In this document: positions 59,470-64,000 of the stretch, in pieces | Layout: every line of letters starts with the position of its first letter | How positions within the stretch are numbered: the first letter of the stretch is position 1 | Source of the DNA: Arcticibacter sp045629565 | GTDB lineage: Bacteria; Bacteroidota; Bacteroidia; Sphingobacteriales; Sphingobacteriaceae | Assembly (NCBI RefSeq): GCF_045629565.1 | Contig: NZ_JAZQRL010000100.1 | Span: 1 to 64,000, forward strand | Reading direction: 5' to 3' | Length of the DNA stretch: 64,000 nucleotides | Notes under the pieces: generated by a model | What the model saw: the letters and a program-made list of their open reading frames with translations, nothing else | Databases searched by the model: none | Told to the model about the DNA's origin: nothing | Translations under genes and position numbers: made by a program

Positions 59470-61648
59470 TTTTGCTCTCCAGGAAATGCAAGCGCTGCTT
59501 GTGCTCGCCTTTTTTACCGATATTAAAGCTCTCAACCGGGCGGTGGTAACCCATCACACGGGTATAAACCAGGCATTTGCTATCTTCACAGTCCGGGCAG
59601 TATTCGTGTTCGCCATGAAGGTAGCCGTGAACCGGACAGATACTGAAGACAGGAGTGATGGTGATATACGGCAGTCTGAAATTTGACACGACTTTCTTTA
59701 CGAGATTACGGCAAGCCTCAGCTGAACTTAGCCTTTCTCTCATGTACAGGTGCTGCACCGTACCGCCTGTATATTTGCACTGTAGTTCATCTTGTAGCAG
59801 GAGCGCCTCGAAGGGATCATCGGTATGGTCCACCGGGATCTGCGAGCTGTTGGTGTAGTAGATATTCTCACCCTCTCCGGCCTGGATAATATCGGCGAAA
59901 CGTTTTTTATCCTCTTTGGCGAACCGATAAGTGGTGCCCTCGGCCGGGGTAGCTTCCAGGTTGTAGAGATTTCCTGTTTCTTCCTGGAACCGGGTCATTC
60001 TTTTGCGGATGAACTCGAGTATGTTCAGAGCAAATTCTTTTCCTTCAGGATCTACGATCGTTTGTGTGTCGCGACTGAAGTTGCGGATCATTTCATTGAT
60101 GCCGTTCACACCGATGGTAGAGAAGTGATTGCGGAAATGTTTGAGGTAGCGTTTGGTGTAGGGATAAAGTCCGCGGTCAAACATCTCCTGAATGAAGGCC
60201 CTTTTCTTCTCGAGCGTTGATTTGGCGAGCTGTAGCAGCTCCTCCAGGCGCTTGTAAAAGGCCTTTTCATTTCCGCGGTACAGATAGCCGAGACGAGCCA
60301 TATTGACGGTGACCACGCCAATGCTGCCCGTCATCTCGGCACTTCCAAAGAGGCCGTTGCCGCGCTTGAGCAGCTCTCTCAGATCGAGCTGAAGACGGCA
60401 GCACATACTTCTTACGGCGTTGGGTTTATAGGCGTCCGGATTCTCCATTTGGTTTCCGTTCTCGTCTCTTATGTACTGGCTGCCGATGAAGTTCTGGAAA
60501 TAGGAAGAACCGATCTTCGCTGTGTTCTCGAACAGGATATCGGTGTTTTTGGAGTTCCAGTCGAAGTCTTCCGTAATGTTGACGGTAGGAATCGGGAAGG
60601 TGAACGGCTGACCGTTGGAATCGCCTTCCGTCATAACCGTATAGTAAGCCCGGTTGATCATGTCCATTTCCGCCTGGAAATGACCGTAGCAGAGGTCTTC
60701 GAGCGTATTGGCACCGCGGGCTTTTGCTCTTGTCAGAAGCTCATAGTCGTTGATGCCTTTGAAGAGGTGCAGGTCGTTCTTCGTCGGGATCTGTTGTTTC
60801 AGGTCTTCAGGTACGGTCCAGTCAATGGTGATATTGGTAAAAGGAGACTGACCCCAGCGGGCGGGGACGTTCAGGTTATAAACAAAGCTTCTGATAGCTT
60901 TCAGGATGTCATCATATTTCAGCTGATCCTTGAAGACGTAAGGAGCCAGGTAGGTATCGAAGGAACTGAAGGCCTGAGCGCCTGCCCATTCGCTTTGCAG
61001 GATTCCCAGAAAGTTGGCCATTTGTCCGAGTGCCTCACGGAAGTGCGAAGGAGCGCGGCTTTCCACACGGCTTCGTACGCCATTGAAGCCCTCGTTCAGG
61101 AGCGCTCTTAAGCTCCAGCCGGCGCAATAGCCCGTTAAGCAGTCGAGGTCATGGATGTGCAGGTCGCCGTTCCGGTGAGCGTATCCTTCCTCTTTGGAAT
61201 ACACCTTGTCAAGCCAGTAGTTCGCAATGACCTTGCCCGCCACGTTGTTGACTAAGCCGGCGTTGGAGTAGGAGGTATTCGCGTTCGCGTTAATGCGCCA
61301 GTCCGTTTGATTGACATATTCTGCTATGGTCTGGGTGCTGTTGACGAAGGTGGTATCATCGTCGATGCCTTCCGCATGTTCACGCTGCAGCTTGCGGGTG
61401 TGGCGGTAGAGCATGAAGGATCTCATGATCTCGAAGTAACCGTTGGAAAACAGCGCTTTTTCGATGATGTCCTGAATCTCTTCTACCGTCCAGATCTTCT
61501 TGTGGGGGATCTCGTCGCAGACGTTCCTGAATATGCTCTCATCGAGGGGAGTGTTGGTGCTCTTGAAGGCTTTCTCTATGGCGTCGCTGATTTTATAAGC
61601 TCTGAAACTCTCGTAATCGCCGTTTCTTTTTATTACGTATCTGGTCAT
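59462..61648 (-). CDS. nrdD: Anaerobic ribonucleoside-triphosphate reductase
   Basis: A 728-residue class III ribonucleotide reductase producing dNTPs without oxygen. The N-terminus is an ATP-cone (VIKRNGDYESFRAYKISDAIEKAF). The C-terminus has a zinc site with CPVHGYL and CPDCEDSKC, and the glycyl radical site RVMGYHRP (Gly near 700). The ATG at 61646-61648 is preferred over an upstream ATG (61669), since MTRYVIKRNGD is the family start. Presence of a class III enzyme implies growth at low oxygen. An inverted repeat lies 43 bp upstream. Confidence 0.95.
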   Translation of the reverse strand: MTRYVIKRNGDYESFRAYKISDAIEKAFKSTNTPLDESIFRNVCDEIPHKKIWTVEEIQDIIEKALFSNGYFEIMRSFMLYRHTRKLQREHAEGIDDDTTFVNSTQTIAEYVNQTDWRINANANTSYSNAGLVNNVAGKVIANYWLDKVYSKEEGYAHRNGDLHIHDLDCLTGYCAGWSLRALLNEGFNGVRSRVESRAPSHFREALGQMANFLGILQSEWAGAQAFSSFDTYLAPYVFKDQLKYDDILKAIRSFVYNLNVPARWGQSPFTNITIDWTVPEDLKQQIPTKNDLHLFKGINDYELLTRAKARGANTLEDLCYGHFQAEMDMINRAYYTVMTEGDSNGQPFTFPIPTVNITEDFDWNSKNTDILFENTAKIGSSYFQNFIGSQYIRDENGNQMENPDAYKPNAVRSMCCRLQLDLRELLKRGNGLFGSAEMTGSIGVVTVNMARLGYLYRGNEKAFYKRLEELLQLAKSTLEKKRAFIQEMFDRGLYPYTKRYLKHFRNHFSTIGVNGINEMIRNFSRDTQTIVDPEGKEFALNILEFIRKRMTRFQEETGNLYNLEATPAEGTTYRFAKEDKKRFADIIQAGEGENIYYTNSSQIPVDHTDDPFEALLLQDELQCKYTGGTVQHLYMRERLSSAEACRNLVKKVVSNFRLPYITITPVFSICPVHGYLHGEHEYCPDCEDSKCLVYTRVMGYHRPVESFNIGKKGEHKQRLHFLESKSA

Positions 61649-61690
61649 AAAATTTAGGATGGGTGGCAAGATTAGGGTTTATCGAGGTGT

Positions 61691-61716
61691 TTATGTTGGT
61701 ATTATTATCAACATAA
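61691..61716 (-). promoter_or_regulatory. Inverted repeat upstream of nrdD
   Basis: TTATGTTG (61691-61698) and CAACATAA (61709-61716) are exact inverted copies with a 10-nt AT-rich spacer, 43 bp before the nrdD ATG. The TGTTG-N10-CAACA arrangement resembles Crp/Fnr-family sites, but the spacing is longer than the FNR consensus. It is a candidate oxygen- or redox-responsive operator. Confidence 0.5.
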
Positions 61717-61829
61717 AGTGCAGAAATTTTTATGGATTTTTTTAAACATTTGGAGCCAAAAATGAATACAGTTTGTTGCTATACCGCGGAGGATTGAGTT
61801 TTCAGAAAACAAATCTGTATTTTCGCGTC

Positions 61830-62549
61830 GTGAAAATTCCTAAGATACAGGATCTGGTCCTGTTTGAAAATGACGACTTACTGGTTATAAATAAACCACC
61901 TTTTATCAGCTCCCTTGACGAACGCGAAGGAGGCGAAATTAGCATGCTACGGTTAGCCAGGCAATATACTCCGGATGCGCAGGTATGCCACCGGCTGGAT
62001 AAGGAGACTTCAGGCTGTCTGATTATTGCCAAGAACCCGGCGACGTATAGACTGATCTCTATGCAGTTTGAGCACAGGAAAGTGAAGAAGGTGTACCATG
62101 CGGTGGTGAACGGCACACATACGTTTGAGGATGTTCATGTGAATCTGCCTATTCTGAACCTGGGGAATAAGAACGTGAGTATCAGCAGGCAGGAGGGAAA
62201 GGCTGCGGAGACAATCTTTAATTCACTGAAGTATTATAAGCATTATACGCTGGTGGAGTGTCAGCCGATTACGGGCAGGATGCACCAGATCAGGATTCAC
62301 CTGGCTACGCAGCGGGCTTGTATTGCGGGGGATGACATGTATGGTGGTCAGCCGGTGTTTTTGTCGGAGATTAAGAGGGGGTATAGGCTAGGTAAGGATC
62401 AGGAGGAGCTTCCGATTATGAAAAGGTTTGCGCTGCATGCAAAGCAGTTGACGTTTAGGATCAATGAGGAAGAGGAGATTGTGGTGGAGGCACCGTATCC
62501 GAAGGATTTTGCGACGTTGATTAAGTTGTTGGATAGGTTTGATGGGTAG
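61830..62549 (+). CDS. RluA-family RNA pseudouridine synthase
   Basis: A 239-residue enzyme that isomerises uridine to pseudouridine in rRNA or tRNA. It has LLVINKPPFISSLDER, the catalytic-Asp motif CHRLDKETSGCLIIAKN and QPITGRMHQIRIHLA. It has no S4 domain. The GTG at 61830 is chosen because the family begins close to VKIPKIQDLVLFEN. An alternative ATG at 61773 would add 19 atypical residues. TATTTTCG ends 4 nt before the GTG and resembles a -7 box. The substrate RNA cannot be read. Confidence 0.88.
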   Translation: MKIPKIQDLVLFENDDLLVINKPPFISSLDEREGGEISMLRLARQYTPDAQVCHRLDKETSGCLIIAKNPATYRLISMQFEHRKVKKVYHAVVNGTHTFEDVHVNLPILNLGNKNVSISRQEGKAAETIFNSLKYYKHYTLVECQPITGRMHQIRIHLATQRACIAGDDMYGGQPVFLSEIKRGYRLGKDQEELPIMKRFALHAKQLTFRINEEEEIVVEAPYPKDFATLIKLLDRFDG

Positions 62550-62650
62550 GAAGACCTAGACGGTCGGGGAGTGCGACGGACATTTGGCCTGTTTCAATAT
62601 CAGGACTCTGGTTTATCTAATTGACTAATATTGTATTATATAGGTAGTTT

Positions 62651-63019
62651 ATGAAAATTTCTCTTCATAACGCGGAGCATTACAAGTGGGGGACTAACTG
62701 TGATGGATGGCATCTTCTGAAATCGAGCTCGCTGAGTGTCATCCAGGAGCGTATGCCTGAAGGCAGTATGGAAATTGCCCACTTTCATTCGAAAAGTCAG
62801 CAGCTCTTTTATGTTCTATCAGGAGCTGCCGCTATTCAAGTTGGTGACGAAACAACTATTCTGACATCCGGAGAATGTATTCATGTCCCATGCGGCGCAA
62901 CTCATTCAATCGCCAACAAGGGCACGCAAACATTAGAATTTCTTGTTATCTCGGAACCCATGGCCCATGGGGACAGGAGCAATATTGAGCTCAAACCAGA
63001 TGAGTCGGACACAGAATAA
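62651..63019 (+). CDS. Cupin-domain protein
   Basis: A 122-residue protein with one cupin barrel. Motif 1 is EIAHFHSKSQQLFYVLSG and motif 2 is IHVPCGATHSIAN, giving three His and a Gln-type position for a metal. It is probably a metal-binding cytosolic enzyme or sensor. The gene stands alone between the pseudouridine synthase and the convergent NmrA-like gene. Substrate unknown. Confidence 0.82.
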   Translation: MKISLHNAEHYKWGTNCDGWHLLKSSSLSVIQERMPEGSMEIAHFHSKSQQLFYVLSGAAAIQVGDETTILTSGECIHVPCGATHSIANKGTQTLEFLVISEPMAHGDRSNIELKPDESDTE

Positions 63020-63022
63020 TAA

Positions 63023-63862
63023 TCAGTTTTTATCTACTGACCACACTTTATTATCTGCCGCAGTGCTTACATACTCCCCGAAATCCTTTGGCTCTCTTCC
63101 CAAAGCTTCTGCTACTCCACGTGCAATGGACGCGTTGCGCCCATCCATTACCTCCGAAAAAAGATAGGACATCAGGTCTATTACTGCAGTTGGCACGTTA
63201 TATTCTTTCAACATGGATTGGTAGTCGGACAAAGAAAGTTGATTGTACTCAATAGTGCGGTTCGCAACGCGTGAAATTTCAGCGATGGCTTCTTTAAAAG
63301 TAAGTAAATGCGGTCCGGTAACCTCATAGCATTTGCCGTCATGTCCTTCTTGGGTAAGCGATGCTACGACTACCTCGGCAATATCATCTGCATCTACAAA
63401 GGGTTCTTTCACATCTCCTGCTGGCAAGGATACATATCCTGCCAATATTGGGTCTAGCAGATAACCTTCACTGAAGTTCTGGTTGAACCAGCTTGCCCGG
63501 ACAATGGTCCATTTTAGCCCGCTTTCCATAACGATCTGCTCGCATCTTTGTGCCTCAGGTTCGCCGCGACCAGATAAGAGCACTAATTTATGCATACCGG
63601 GCTTCTTAGCATGATTGACAAATTTGCGAATACATACTTCGGCTTCAGGGACTGCTAGGTCAGGTTGAAAAGTAATGTATACGCTATGAACTCCCTGTAA
63701 TATTTGGTCCCAGGTGCTTTCATCTTCCCAATCGAATGGAGGGTTACCTGAACGTGAACCCTTCCTGACTGCAACACCCAGGTCTTCAAGCCTTCTTGCC
63801 ACCCTGCTGCCGGTTTTTCCACTGGCCCCTAAAACCAATACGGTTCCTAAATGATTTTTCAT
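63023..63862 (-). CDS. NmrA-like NAD(P)-binding protein
   Basis: A 279-residue atypical SDR. The N-terminal Rossmann motif is VLVLGASGKTGSRVARRLE (GxxGxxG). The SDR catalytic Tyr-Lys pair is not obvious, as in NmrA/quinone-reductase-like proteins. It has LVLLSGRGEPEAQRCE and later YEVTGPHLLTFKEAIAEIS. Members act as redox sensors or NADPH-quinone reductases. On the minus strand, CAAAAATA at 63884-63877 (TATTTTTG) is a -7 box 14 nt upstream. Confidence 0.85.
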   Translation of the reverse strand: MKNHLGTVLVLGASGKTGSRVARRLEDLGVAVRKGSRSGNPPFDWEDESTWDQILQGVHSVYITFQPDLAVPEAEVCIRKFVNHAKKPGMHKLVLLSGRGEPEAQRCEQIVMESGLKWTIVRASWFNQNFSEGYLLDPILAGYVSLPAGDVKEPFVDADDIAEVVVASLTQEGHDGKCYEVTGPHLLTFKEAIAEISRVANRTIEYNQLSLSDYQSMLKEYNVPTAVIDLMSYLFSEVMDGRNASIARGVAEALGREPKDFGEYVSTAADNKVWSVDKN

Positions 63863-64000
63863 GTTCTGTTTTATTTCAAAAATAGAGCTTAAGGAAAGCT
63901 ATAAATAGAACAAAACCGCCAGAACAGCTGATCAATTCAAGCAAGTCGACGTTTAGCGCTTTGATTGTTTCAAGAGCTGCCGACACTCACTTTTTTGTAG
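63863..64000. other. Right-edge intergenic region
   Basis: No gene is visible on either strand in this 138-bp stretch. It contains the -7 box (63877-63884) of the NmrA-like gene and AT-rich sequence with no clear hairpin. Confidence 0.5.

Noticed and set aside
60449..61111. Plus-strand open frame of 220 codons opposite nrdD
   Set aside because: It is antisense to the conserved nrdD body and contains no known motif.
61691..61716. A standard FNR box before nrdD
   Set aside because: The spacer between TTG and CAA is 10 nt, two longer than the FNR consensus; it is reported only as a candidate site.
1..64000. CRISPR arrays, intact insertion sequences, prophage or defence islands
   Set aside because: No regularly spaced direct repeats, transposase, phage structural or recognised defence genes were seen.

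Overview
The window looks like a chromosomal segment of a Bacteroidota bacterium, most likely a Sphingobacteriaceae (Pedobacter-like) species; the family level is inference, since no rRNA is present. The evidence is a SusC/SusD pair with an ECF sigma/FecR switch, promoters of the TTTG-N18/19-TAnnTTTG type, LytS/LytTR regulation, DUF2721 and DUF2520 proteins, and the gene order ccmC-ccmD-glutamate dehydrogenase-ccmE-ccmF-DUF2520-kdsC-maf. Most of the window is core genome. The only mobile-element trace is a 40-codon integrase remnant beside tRNA-Lys at the left edge.

Layout, left to right. 0.2-5.1 kb: integrase remnant, tRNA-Lys(CTT), an ABC-F ATPase with one apparently dead ATP site, a helical-repeat protein, two tandem DUF2721 membrane proteins, a secreted beta-propeller and a small orphan protein. 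5.2-12.5 kb: part of a cytochrome c maturation system (ccmC, ccmD, ccmE, ccmF) with glutamate dehydrogenase inside it, then DUF2520, KdsC-like phosphatase and Maf. 12.5-20.1 kb: Ppx, grpE-dnaJ, an acyl-CoA reductase/unknown/ftsE operon divergent from a ferredoxin, UspA, an NlpC/P60 peptidase and a WD40 protein. 20.1-27.4 kb: a complete histidine operon in the order hisG-D-C-B-H-A-F-IE on the minus strand, preceded by an unlisted 18-residue leader peptide with five His in six codons, and a well-formed promoter. 27.5-36.3 kb: flavoprotein, mnmD, pyrD, a LytS/LytTR pair with an outer-membrane protein and an acyltransferase, and an SDR/AraC pair. 36.4-51.3 kb: a polysaccharide utilisation locus for a GlcNAc-containing glycan. 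51.3-64 kb: a second, canonical ABC-F protein, a cobalamin riboswitch with metE, a methyltransferase, a PepSY membrane protein, class III ribonucleotide reductase nrdDG, a pseudouridine synthase, a cupin and an NmrA-like protein.

The main functional unit is the utilisation locus. The sigma/FecR pair and the STN domain of SusC form a trans-envelope sensor. SusC/SusD import oligosaccharides. A lipoprotein GH18 with an intact DxxDxDxE motif is the likely endo-enzyme. A second GH18-fold lipoprotein has lost the catalytic Glu and probably binds glycan. A GH20 hexosaminidase releases GlcNAc, and two HGSNAT/NagX-like membrane proteins flank the GH20 gene.

The observations most worth following up are the his leader peptide, the asymmetric ABC-F ATPase, the catalytically dead GH18 partner, a perfect 17-bp inverted repeat inside the DUF2520 gene, paired direct repeats upstream of the SDR/AraC genes, and the recurrent placement of a TAnnTTTG-like box about four bases before start codons, which suggests leaderless transcripts. 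No CRISPR array, intact insertion sequence, prophage or recognisable defence island was seen.
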